Shown here: one piece after another, positions 33,527-43,917 of the stretch
How the letters are laid out: each line of letters starts with the position of its first letter
Numbering within the stretch: the first letter of the stretch is position 1
Source: Saussurea involucrata
Taxonomy: Eukaryota; Streptophyta; Magnoliopsida; Asterales; Asteraceae
Assembly: GCA_033807775.1 (NCBI GenBank)
Contig: CM066325.1
Span: 18,657,301 to 18,721,300, forward strand
Length of the DNA: 64,000 nt
Direction of reading: 5' to 3'
The notes under the pieces: model-generated
Told to the model about the DNA's origin: nothing
What the model saw: the letters and a program-made list of their open reading frames with translations, nothing else
Databases searched by the model: none
Made by a program: the position numbers and the translations under genes

Positions 33527-34953
33527 TCACCCCCAACATAACCCTTCTTCAGCTGCGGACAATCCCATCTAACATGACCCAACGACCCACACTGATAACA
33601 GGTTTTCTGCCCACGACAATCTCGAGCCATATGACCCGTCTTCCCACAATTGTAGCATCCACCTTTATCCATCAAACAGTCCCCTTTGTGCATCCTGTTA
33701 CACTTACCACATGGTTTCTCCACTGACCTGGATACCGCCCGTACATCGGGTCTGGCTATACTCGGCCTCTTACTGTCTCGATTCGGCCCGTCCCACTTAC
33801 GTTTGTCTCCGACTCTTTCGTTCATTTGCCTGTTCTTATCCTTTTCAGTAAGTTCCGCTTTATCCACGGCCGCCTGAAAAGTAACTGGTTCCTTTGCCTG
33901 CACCAATTCTCTTATACTGCTCTTCAGCCCAAAAATATACCTCTCGATCCGTCTTTCTTCAGTAGGTACGTACAATTCAGCAAATCTGGCCTTCTTAATA
34001 AACTTCGACGTGTATTCCTGAACTGTCATCGACCCTTGCTCCAGACTCAGAAACTCTTCCTCCAATTTCTTAATTGCTGCTAGAGGGCAAAACTCCGCCT
34101 TGAATCTTTTAACAAACGTCCCCCACGACATGCTTCTAGCCACCTCTGACCCCTTTCCTCCAGTTTCAACATCCCACCAAAAGATTGCTTCAGACTTCAA
34201 CATCGATCGGGCAAACAGTACCTTATCCCCTTCGGCGCACTTACTAGTATCAAACGCCAGTTCCATCTCGTGAACCCATTTCACAGCCAACACGGGATCA
34301 CGCTCCCCGCTGAAGGTCGTAGGTTTGCATGACGTGAAAGTCTTAAACGAGCATCCTTTTTCTGCCTTAGGTTCCGAAGCAGTTGTTACCGAGTTGTTTC
34401 CTATTTCAGTTCGCGGTTCACTACCTTCCCCGGTCTTCTTTCCTGTACTTCTCTTGGTTCTTTCCCCAGCCGTAGTCTTGTTCTGGTTTTCCAACACTGC
34501 TCGAAGGGTCTTTTGCAACTTATCCATCTCTGCCGTAAACTTATCCTCTGTCACGAAGGCCGGAGCAGTTCCAGGTTTTCCCCCTTTCTTAGCCTTTGTT
34601 TTCTTTACCGGCATCGAACTTTCTTGTTCCGATACCACCTGTACCTCCGGTTCTCCAACACTTTTTGCCTTGCGCTTGATAGGCGCTTTCTTTTTCTTCT
34701 CTTTGCCTTTCGTGGTCGTTGCCCCCACTTCGGTCGCTGCCTTTCTCGGTACCGCTCCTCTGGGTCTCCCACGGCCTCTTCCTCGCCCACGATTGGCTAT
34801 CACTCTTGGCTGATTCACTGGTTCATCCTCGACTCTCACTGCTTCCTCACGCAGCGTAGTACTCTTTGTTCGGGCATCTTCCGCAATAGGGATCGACCTA
34901 CTTCTCAAGGTTCTTGCAGACATTCTGATACATAACATCAACAGGAGACTCAT
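33415..34953 (-). CDS. Gypsy gag protein with two zinc knuckles
   Basis: The frame is 512 codons; the true start may be the second Met (about 34923, MSARTLRSR). It has a basic Lys/Arg-rich N-terminal segment (RGRGRGRGRPRG), then the retrotransposon gag domain (about residues 225-335: WVHEMELAFDTSKCAEGDKV, FWWDVETGG, FLSLEQGSMTVQEYTSKF), then CCHC knuckles CYNCGKTGHMARDC and CYQCGSLGHVRWDC. After the second knuckle the frame departs from the family and runs about 45 codons out of phase (GEWAVAEEG...). The expected continuation lies in the pol frame at GSSGGRGNE. This points to a small indel near 33525, or less likely to frameshifting. The protein forms the virus-like particle in related elements. 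Confidence 0.85.
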   Translation of the reverse strand: MSLLLMLCIRMSARTLRSRSIPIAEDARTKSTTLREEAVRVEDEPVNQPRVIANRGRGRGRGRPRGAVPRKAATEVGATTTKGKEKKKKAPIKRKAKSVGEPEVQVVSEQESSMPVKKTKAKKGGKPGTAPAFVTEDKFTAEMDKLQKTLRAVLENQNKTTAGERTKRSTGKKTGEGSEPRTEIGNNSVTTASEPKAEKGCSFKTFTSCKPTTFSGERDPVLAVKWVHEMELAFDTSKCAEGDKVLFARSMLKSEAIFWWDVETGGKGSEVARSMSWGTFVKRFKAEFCPLAAIKKLEEEFLSLEQGSMTVQEYTSKFIKKARFAELYVPTEERRIERYIFGLKSSIRELVQAKEPVTFQAAVDKAELTEKDKNRQMNERVGDKRKWDGPNRDSKRPSIARPDVRAVSRSVEKPCGKCNRMHKGDCLMDKGGCYNCGKTGHMARDCRGQKTCYQCGSLGHVRWDCPQLKKGYVGGEWAVAEEGVMRRRWSRHAPEQGLFTCRLKRRRTRLMW

Positions 34954-35203
34954 TTAATACTAAGGACTCATCAGTGTCACAACGACAGGGTAATAAGGTA
35001 ATTTAAGCACATACATGTACCTGTAAGTTCACAGTCACACTGGCCAGGTGTAACTCCAAACTTACCTTACATGATTGTCATCGATACCCTATTAGCCCCA
35101 CATCTAAAGTAGTGCTTTCCTAACGCATTCCTGATTCTCAGTTGTGATTTCTACTCCTCCCAGTTTAAGTTTAGGCCCATCCGGTCACCTAAATCTCTTA
35201 AAC
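34954..35203 (-). other. Untranslated leader of the gypsy element
   Basis: Sequence between the primer binding site and gag, with no long frame. Confidence 0.6.
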
Positions 35204-35221
35204 TATGGCTCTGATACCAAC
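35204..35221 (-). promoter_or_regulatory. Primer binding site of the gypsy element
   Basis: On the minus strand gttggtatcagagcc follows directly after the LTR and contains the initiator tRNA-Met PBS tggtatcagagc. Confidence 0.88.
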
Positions 35222-36720
35222 TATAACAACCCAACAATTTTAAGAATGAAAATTAAGCATGCATTTCATTAAACTAGAACATCCCAAAATCGCGAACCAA
35301 AATTTTCCTTACAATAAACATTAATAGGTTTGCGGAACAACCTACACAACTGAGAATTTACTAAACTAAACTATGGTGTCACTACACTATCCAAGTCTCC
35401 CTTGCTGGCGCCCAGCCTACTTGCCAGAGCCTTTCGCTACCTGTTTCCCTGAAAAGGTTTTAGTTTGAAAACGCGAAGGTTAGACCATGAGGTCTAGTGA
35501 GTCCCTACAGACAATTATCAAGCATTTAAAAACAGTTTATCAATTTCAGCATAAATCATTCATAACTCAACTCGTATAAATCATACACGGACTAAAGTCT
35601 GCCCCCTCGTAAATTGGCACCCTGAAGCAACCCTAAGGTGACAACGAGTCAGTCTCATGCTGCCTTACGTGGGCCACACCCCCTGGCATAAAGGGACTAC
35701 TTTCCCGCATGAGCACTGGCGGGACTACTTTCCCGTCTTTCCCAGCTTACGTCTCCACAATGTATGCATACATCTCATAATAAGTCTTTAAACAACAATC
35801 ATACATTTAAAGCATAAGTATAACATGGCATTTCTCATCATGAAATCGCTTTAGAAAACATATTAAAGGCCGCATATTTCAGTTTAGAAAACTCACCTGA
35901 TGCTCTTACGTCTCTTTTCTAAGTGGTTCTCGACTCTCGATCGGTGCTCCTGTTTTTAAAGAACAGAAAATACCCTGATTACTAAACACCCGGACACCTT
36001 ATTTTCCGGACACCAGACTTTCCGAACAACTACACATTCCGGATACGCTACTCTCCGGGTAACAATGATTTCCAGACGACTCTACAATCCGGGTAACTCA
36101 ATTGTCCGGGTAACTCTAGTTACCGGACACCTAAGCCTACCGGATACACAACTTTTCCGGACGGCTTACCGGGTAAACACAACTGTCCGGACACCGCCTC
36201 TTTTCCGGACACAACTCTTTTCCGGACAACTATCCGGGAACTAATACGTCCGGACACTACCGAAATGTTTACCGGACACTCACCCGGTAACATTCATCCT
36301 ATGTTGTTTTCCGGATACAGCGCTGGTCGATAATTGGGGTTGAAAATCCTATTACATGCCTCTTATTCCTCAAGATAAACCAATAAATTATCACTAAATG
36401 TTCTGTACTCAAATTCCCATCAGTTTTAACAACAAAACACAATAAAAGATGTTTAAATCTCTATTAGCCTCCAAGGACTTAGAATGAGCTAAAAGCCCAC
36501 AAAACTCAGAAATCAAATGATTAATCTTAAAGAAGTTATGGATTAGAGGTTACCTTAGAGATTACTTGCTGCACACGAATTCCAATCCTTCTCTTCTTTC
36601 TGAAATTGAGACTTGAAGGCTCTTCTCCTCTAATGCACAAAACCCTCCAAAAGCTTTCTTCTCTTTTCTCTCTAAAGATCCAGCCGCCAACAACATTAAA
36701 ATTAGGAAGAATGGAATGTT
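35222..36720 (-). repeat. 5' LTR of the gypsy element, truncated
   Basis: It matches 28445-29942 but stops at gaatggaatgttt. The remaining 125 bp present in the other LTR are absent. The next sequence (36721 on) is a MULE-like end, so the break coincides with another element. Confidence 0.88.
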
Positions 36721-36790
36721 TAACTCAACGAGATTTTGGGTATTTTGGTAAGTCAAAGTCAAACTTTGGGTATTTTAATTAAATTCCCTA
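36721..36790. repeat. Orphan MULE-type terminal sequence
   Basis: ttttgggtattttggtaagt ... gggtattttaattaaattccc reads like the inward end of a MULE-1/MULE-2 inverted repeat. No partner end was found nearby. Confidence 0.55.
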
Positions 36791-37477
36791 TTTTAAACCA
36801 TGTATTGAATTAAATTTCCTATTTCTTTTTTATACAATCTATAATACTTCAACTTGTTCAATTTAAGTTATTAATCAACTTATATCATTATATAAAATCG
36901 AGTAGTTTATATTTAGATAGTTTATAACGTGACTAGAAGGGTACTCGTGCAATGCAGCGCCATATATATTGATTTTAATGTTTTTTTTTACTTTTTATCA
37001 TTGTCGATTTTATAAAATGATTTTGTGTAGCTTTGAGAAAACTATAATATTTTTTTTATAAATTTGTACAAAGAATGACGCTTTTTGAGGGGGTCATGAT
37101 TTAAAGATTTGAAAGGGGTTAAGAGATAAGGATTAATTAGGTAACTAATGAGGATTAAAGAATGATGTCTTTTTTATGAGTTTACCATTTGAGAATTTGT
37201 GGGGAATTAGAGATAAGGACTAAAAGGAAGGAGTTAGAGATAAGGACTAATTAAGTAATTGGCATTAACAGTGGTACACAAAGTTTCGTTACTTTTTTAA
37301 GAGATTTTAAGCAATCAGAATTAAATAGCAGTACATAAGGCTTTATGGATTGTTTTTAAGAGTTTTTCATAAATACTTTGACATTGTTTGGCAAAAAAAA
37401 GCTAGCTTATAAGTTAGGGTACATGTTTGGATGACCATAAGCTAGTTTTTTTAAAAGCTACTTGGAGTAGCTTATGA
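36791..37477. other. A+T-rich intergenic DNA
   Basis: No gene seen. A MITE-like piece (aaaaagctagcttataagtt ... agcttatgagtagg) lies at 37390-37485. Confidence 0.45.
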
Positions 37478-37500
37478 GTAGGAGCTACTTTATATGAGAC
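37478..37500 (+). repeat. Left copy of a 23-bp direct repeat
   Basis: Begins gtaggagctacttta and ends tatgagac. An identical 23-bp copy lies at 47076-47098. It brackets the LINE plus MULE-3 block. Confidence 0.85.
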
Positions 37501-37686
37501 TTGAACTACTTTATCGTCAAATTCTCATCCAACGGTTAATAACTATTTCTTACGCTTCTCACCAAATTTGACACTTTTTATCGAAACCTAACCCTATATA
37601 ATTGAATACACTTATTTTATTGACAACAACTCGCATATAAAAATGCACACGTTTTAATATGCACAAAAACTGTATTTTCGGTGCAT
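37501..37686. repeat. Fold-back MITE fragment and flank
   Basis: attctcatccaacggttaat ... cttctcacc ... cgaaacctaaccc matches the right half of the fold-back family at 3446-3838. The left half is absent. Confidence 0.55.
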
Positions 37687-37703
37687 AACCTTATTAAGCA
37701 TTT

Positions 37704-40700
37704 ATGATGCAAGTTTTAAATGACATATGTGTTTTTCTCAAGTACCCGACCCCCATGATCGGCCCTTTGCGGCTCCTCCCAAACCCTAGATTTGAAATCT
37801 AAGAATCAATTGAAGGCACTTCAAATCGGTGTTTCTGTTGTAATTACAGATCTGCTCTTGCCCTCCACCGCCGACGACATCGGAATCTCAATTTCGTGCT
37901 ATCTCTTCTTCGGATAACTCGTCTGGCCTTAACTGGACATCTGCAACAGAAAAAGATTCTTTACTCCGGTATCTCTCCGGCACCCCTTTGTGGCTATCTC
38001 TCTTTGTAGAGTGAAGTTTTATCCAACTCCGGTATCTCTCCGGCACCCCTTTGTGGCTCCCTACGCGTCTATCTTTCTTGGAAGAGTGAAGTTTTATCCA
38101 ACTCCGGTCAACTCTCCAGCAACCATCATCAACCGCCTATTAAGCTGTGTTCTCACCACATCACGCCAATCACATCACGTCTGCAGATCGAAGTTTTCTC
38201 CAACTCCGGGTAACTCTCCGGCAATCCTCACAATCGACTGATAAGACATAACATAGAAGAGAGAAGCAAACCAAACGTTTTTTATTCGCGTCAAATAATA
38301 TGGGACTGCCTCCAAAAATGAAACTCATAAGTTGGAACTGTCGCGGGCTTGGCAATCCTAAGGCAGTTCCGGTTCTTCGAGAGCTCGTTCGAGCTCACCG
38401 GCCAGACGTTATTTTTTTGTTTGAAACTCTTGTGGATTCTTCTAGGATTGAAAACATTAAGCTTTGTATTGGGTTTGACTCTTGTTTCCCTGTTAATTGT
38501 AATGGCCATAGTGGTGGTCTTGGTGTTTTTTGGAAAAATAAAAATGATTGTTCCCTCTTGACTTTCTCTCCTAACCATATTGACTTGCAAATTCACGACA
38601 TTACACATGGGACATGGCGTGTTACCGGTTTTTATGGCTACCCGGAACGCTCACGTAGGCGTGATTCTTGGGACTTTTTACGTTCGTTAGCCACCCGTTC
38701 TACTCTCCCGTGGGTGGTCATGGGAGACTTTAATGATCTTCTTTCTCAAAATGAGAAACGTGGCATTCACGAACACCCGGATTGGTGTATTAGAGGTTTT
38801 CGGGAAGCTCTCGATGATTGTGGGCTTGTGAATTTTCAAATGATGGGATACCCTTTCACTTGGTCTCGGCGCAAAGGTAAGCCTGACGAAGTCCTTGAGA
38901 GACTTGATAAAGCCGTGGGAACCCAGGCATGGATGGAGATCTTTCCCGAGTTTTCTCTTGCAAACTCCCATGCGCCTACTTCCGATAATTCCCCAATTGT
39001 GCTTCAAACTAAGGTACAAACTCCATCTGCTTCTCGATATGTTTTTCGCTTTGAAAACAAATGGATGCAGGAACCCAACTTTGAAGCGATCGTTCATGAG
39101 TTTTGGTCGGAAGCCTCAAATACAAGTCTCCCAGGAAAGTTAAAATTGGTGGCCAACCGGCTATCATCTTGGGGTCGAAATCTCAATATAAAATTTTGAA
39201 AGGAGCTCAAGGATAGTAAACATAAATTGGATACTCTCTGGGGCAGTGGTCTTCAAGCAGACGTGGAGGCTTATGAGGTCGAAAGATCTCGACTGCTTTC
39301 AATTCTCTTAAAAGAAGAAGAACATTGGAGACAAAGATCCAAAGTATTCTGGCTAAAGGAGGGCGATTCTAACACCAAGTTCTTTCATGCCTATGCTAAC
39401 GGTCGGCGTAAGAGTAACCGTATTGCAAAACTTCAAGACGATAACGGGTTGTGGGTTATGGAACAAGACGGGCTTTGTGATCTAGCATTGGCTTATTTTA
39501 CAACCAATTTCTCGGCAAGTAATGGATCCTCAGAATTGGTTACAAATCTTGTCCAACCGAAGATTACAGAAGCCGACAACAATAGACTGACGACTTCGTT
39601 TTCTAAAGAAGAATTTCGTATGGCGCTGTTCCAAATGCATCCAGACAAATCTCCGGGTCCAGACGGTTTTAACCCTCTGTTTTTTCAGAAATTCTGGCCA
39701 ATAATAGGCGATGACATTTTTTCGGCAGGCTCCTCTTGGCTTCGTGATGGTGTTCTCCCCAGCGTTATTAACGACACGTTAATCACTCTAATTCCTAAAT
39801 GTGAGGATCCTTCCTCCATGCGAGACTTCAGACCGATTGCACTTTGCAATGTCGTGCTAAAAATAGTAACCAAAGTTCACGCAAATCGCCTCAAGACGCT
39901 TCTCCCAAAGGTGGTTTCGGAAAACCAATCGACATTTATTAAGGGCCGATTGATCACGGATAATGTGTTGCTCGCTTTCGAAATCCTTCATAGTATGCGA
40001 AGGAACACTCGTTGGAAGGTTGGAGATGTGGCCTTAAAAATTGATATCTCTAAGGCTTATGACAGAATGGACTGGCGCTATCTCCGACATATTATGTTGG
40101 CCCTTGGTTTTTCTACTCAGTGGGTAAATATGATTATGCTCTGTGTAGACTCTGTCAGATACTTTGTTCGAGTGAATGAGAGGATTGTGGGACCTATTCA
40201 ACCCCATCAGGGTTTACGGCAAGGCGACCCTCTCTCCCCTACCTATTTATCATCTGCATGGAAGGCCTCTCTGCGGTGATTCGGGATGTGAAGACTCATC
40301 CTAGATGGCACGGTTGTAAGTTAGGTAGAGGTGCCCCATCTATCTCTCATTTGTTATTCGCTGATGATGCTTTTTTCTTTTGTCGTGCTACAATTGATGA
40401 AAGCAGGACACTCAAGCACGTGCTCAATGTCTACGAAAGGGCCTCGGGACAAGCTATTAACTTTAGTAAATCGGGAATTATGTTCAGCAATAATCTAGCC
40501 TCTGACCTCAAGGATGCGATCTCATTCGTGGTGGGGGTTTCTAGTCCTCTCAACACTGGTCGATACCTTGGACTCCCCTCGATTGTCGGACGAAGTAAAC
40601 GACAAATTTTTCAACACCTTAAAGACCGTCTTTGGCATCGCATGCAGAAATGGAGAAATAGACCAATTTCCAAAGCTGGGCGGGCTACTCTCATTAAAGT

Positions 40701-42438
40701 TGTTGCGCAAGTAATCCCCGTTTACTATTTGAGTGTTTTTATGCTTCCTGCCACGACCACTGTCGAGCTCGAACGTATGTTAAATTCATTTTGGTGGGGC
40801 TCTTAGAGGGACGGGTCTCGTTCTATTAATTGGCTTGTTTGGAATCATCTCTGTGTTCCGAAGAAGTTTGGTGGGCTCGGTTACCGAGACTTTACGGCCT
40901 TCAATGTTGCAATGTTGGGGAAGCAAGGTTGGCGCCTCTTAGCCAACCCGTCTTCGCTAGTGAGTAGAGTTTTCAAAGCTAAATATTACCCGCGGGGGTC
41001 ATTTATGGAGGCCCGTCTGGGACACTCCCCTAGTTTTATATGGCGAAGCATTTGGCAATCCCAAATCGTTCTTAAGGAAGGTTGTAAATGGAAGATTGGT
41101 ACCGGCTCCGCCATTAAGGTATGGCAAGATCTTTGGCTCCGGGATGATTCTAATTTTTGGGTTGAAACGACTACTGATGACGATACACGACACCTTCGGG
41201 TGAGTGATTTAATCTTACCCGATACCCACTCTTGGAATGTGGAAAAAGTGACAGGTTTATTCTCCCCCAGGGACAGAAATGCAATCCTTAACATTCCACT
41301 CTCTTTGTTGTCAACTGAAGATAAGTTAATTTGGCATTGGTCCTCTAACGGAATCTACTCCGTCAAGACGGGTTACCGGGTGTTGACTGAAAAGACTGAA
41401 GAGAATTCTCACCTTTTCGCTGAAGGTAACTGGGCGCGTCTTTGGAAAGCTAATGTGCCTCATAAGGTTCGCCAGTTTATCCGGAGAGCTGCTCGGGACA
41501 CCCTTCCTACTCGAGTTAATTTACAGGTGAAGGGTATTCAGGTGCCGTGCACTTGTCTGTTATGCGGCCGTAATCCGGAAACTTCCTGGCATGTCTTTGT
41601 TGATTGCCCAACCACGGCTGAAGTCTGGAGAGAGGCTGGTTTATGGGAAGTGATAGATAGACATGCGGAAACGACAAATTCTTTTTCAGAGTTGTTGTTT
41701 GTGATTCTTCGCGACAGCCCCAATGCTATTGGCGACAAAATTATTATGATTGCATGGAGTTTATGGTATCGACGTAATTATGTGTTTTGGTTGAATGGGC
41801 CGAAAGACCCAGGTACCGTGATCAGGAGAGCTCGGAAGGTGCACACGGATTGGTCAAATTTGGAGAACATACGTATCCGCCCGGAGTCTACTAACTCTTT
41901 GGATTGCAACAACCTTTGGCACTATCCACCTGTTGGCTCCTTTAAATGCAACACTGACGCATCGATTTTTTTGTCTGAGGCAAAGGCAGGGGTTGGTATA
42001 GTCATCCGAAATGACCAAGGTATGTTAATTAATGCTAGATCAATCCCAATTGAAGGGATGCCAGATGTCCGCGAATGTGAGGCTATGGCACTCCTTCAAG
42101 CCATGACTTGGGCAGTCGACTCGGGGTCACAGCGGGTCCATTTTGAAACAGACGCAAAGGTTGTTGTCGATGCGATTCACACTTTGGATGACGATATTTC
42201 GGAGTTTGGTGATATAATTGGTCGTACTGGTTCCATTCTTCGCGATCAGGAGTTCTTCTCTGTCAGAGATATTAGGAGACAAGCGAATGGGGTGGCTCAC
42301 GGTCTTGCGCCCAACTATCTCGTTCCCTTTCTTGTCTTATTACTTTATCTGACTTACCGCCTTCTATTTCTCGTTGCATGAACAATGTTTGCTCTTCAAG
42401 AGCTCATTAATTTATTTCGACGTCCTTTGGTTCAAAAA
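37704..42438 (+). mobile_element. L1-type LINE without ORF1, with 17-bp target duplication
   Basis: The coding region holds endonuclease, reverse transcriptase and RNase H. The element ends in a short A run (ttcaaaaaaa). The direct repeat aaccttattaagcattt lies at 37687-37703 and 42439-42455. Between the left duplication and the endonuclease start there are only about 600 bp, so there is no ORF1 (gag-like) gene. This 5' region contains partial tandem repeats of actccggtatctctccggca (about 37963 and 38021). Confidence 0.92.
38300..42381 (+). pseudogene. LINE ORF2: endonuclease - reverse transcriptase - RNase H, broken
   Basis: The endonuclease (38300 to about 39000) begins MKLISWNCRGLGNPKAV and has VMGDFNDLLS. 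The usual catalytic SDH is SDN (SDNSPIVL, near 38984-38992), a change expected to inactivate it. Reverse transcriptase includes KSPGPDGFNPLFFQ, LKIDISKAYDRMDW, GLRQGDPLSP and the catalytic LLFADDAFFF. A zinc-binding segment (CTCLLCGRNPETSWHVFVDC) precedes a C-terminal RNase H (FKCNTDASIF, VRECEAMAL, VHFETDAK). Lesions: in-frame TGA at 39197-39199; a one-base loss near 40236 that moves RT into the next frame; in-frame TAG at 40804-40806; and a shifted last few codons. Few lesions over 4 kb suggest moderate age. Confidence 0.92.
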
Positions 42439-42844
42439 AACCTTATTAAGCATTTTTTTGGGCAAATCCTTTCTACACCCCCTGCAAGTTTTCTGACGAT
42501 TTTTGCACCCCCTGCCATTTGTCAGCCTCACAAACGAATTCAACTTTAATATTTACATTTTAACCCCCTAGACTAATTAAATAAATTTACTTTATACCTT
42601 TTACATTTCTAATTTTCATTTTATACCTTTATTATATTAACACATAAAATCGTATATTAGCTAAAATACGTTAAAAAAATACGTTTTTATTTTAACAAAT
42701 TACACCATTATAATCGTCTCTTCGATACGTTCGAAATGAGCACAATCTTGAATTTTTTTGGATTTATATATTTTAATATATATCATATATACTATATAAA
42801 AAATATTTTATATTTAAAATTCATACCCTTATAGTTAATTATTT

Positions 42845-43075
42845 AATTTATGGTACTCTTATAGTTAAGTTACGTTGGAAATACATTGATCCTTTTGTGC
42901 ATACTCTGTAACTGCAAATACTTCAGCTCCAAATACACATGAATCATCATTCGCCAAATACCCATTTTCACAATTCTTAAATGAGTCCAGTGATACCAAC
43001 TTGTCAAAACCTCATTTAATATTATTCTCGTGAAACCTTCTCCTATTGTCATTCACGATATCTATAAACACATTC
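42845..43075 (-). pseudogene. Captured MATH-domain exon fragment
   Basis: On the minus strand it reads like the C-terminal half of a plant MATH (TRAF-like) domain: WYHWTH-frame neighbours aside, the sense frame gives GFDKLVSLDSFKN, ENGYLANDDS and CVFGAEVFAVTEY. An intron-like A+T segment lies on its 5' side. It has no start and no full domain. Copies lie at 49464-49682 and, as an inverted pair, at 20529-20713. It sits between MULE-type inverted repeats, the layout of a Pack-MULE. Confidence 0.7.
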
Positions 43076-43229
43076 AAATAATAATAATTTAAAACGATTT
43101 AATGAATTAGTTAATATATGATTATTATGTTAATGCGATAGGAGTGTAAATTAAAATTGAAAAAAAAAATAAGACATGTACCATAAATTAAATAATTAAC
43201 TATAAGGGTATGAATTTTAAATATATAAA

Positions 43230-43720
43230 ATATTTTTTTTATAGTGTATATGATATATATTAAAATATATAAATCCAAAAAAATTCAAGATTGGACTCAT
43301 TTCGAACGTATCGAAGAGACGATTATAATGGTATAACTTGTTAAAATTAAAACGTATTTTTTTAACGTATTATAGTTAATAAACGATTATATGTGTTAAA
43401 TGTAAGATTTAAATTATGAAAGTAAAAGGTATAAAGTAAAGTAAGTAAATAAGTATAGGGGTTGAAAGTGTAAATTTCAATTCCAAATTGTGATTTTGAT
43501 TTCATATTTACACTTTCAACCCCTATACTTATTTACTAACTTTACTTTATACCTTTTACTTTCATAATTTAATTTTACATTTAACACATATAATCGTTTA
43601 TTAACTATAATACGTTAAAAAAATACGTTTTAATTTTAACAAATTACACTATTATAATCATCTCTTCGATACGTTCGAAATGAGCCCAATCTTGAATTTT
43701 TTTGGATTTATATGTCATAC
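43230..43720. repeat. Large palindrome of two back-to-back MULE ends
   Basis: Two arms of roughly 230 bp (43235-43475 and 43505-43720) are near-perfect inverted copies around a spacer of about 28 bp (ttcaattccaaattgtgatt...). Each arm is the tacactttcaacccctatac MULE end, which also occurs near 42555, 46920, 48095, 48735, 49075 and 63820. Confidence 0.8.
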
Positions 43721-43917
43721 GTTTACCCCCTTTTTTGATATTTAATATTTTTTATTTAATTATATTATTATATGTCACACGTTTACGTTATTTTTTGATT
43801 TAATTATATTATTATTCATCGATATCTTCTTATTTTTTGAATTAATTATATTATTTCGAAATAAGGCAAATATTAACTAAAATACGTTACAAAATATCTA
43901 ACAAATTCCAACTCTGA

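Larger units (their letters stand above)
28445..36720 (-). mobile_element. Ty3/gypsy chromovirus LTR retrotransposon, defective
   Basis: Minus-strand element in the order (from the right) 5' LTR 36720-35222, primer binding site, gag, pol with a C-terminal chromodomain, polypurine tract, 3' LTR 30067-28445. The LTRs differ by roughly 2% by eye, so this is an older insertion than the copia-type element. Pol has two nonsense codons, and the 5' LTR lacks its first 120-130 bp. The chromodomain and its sequence style suggest a Tekay/Del-like lineage (inference). Confidence 0.92.

Noticed and set aside
33500..33540. Programmed frameshift between gypsy gag and pol
   Set aside because: No slippery heptamer is visible, and the pol frame has a stop just before its ATG; a mutational indel in a decayed element is simpler.
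33199..34935. Plus-strand frames over the gypsy element
   Set aside because: They are opposite-strand shadows of gag and pol, with no domain of their own.
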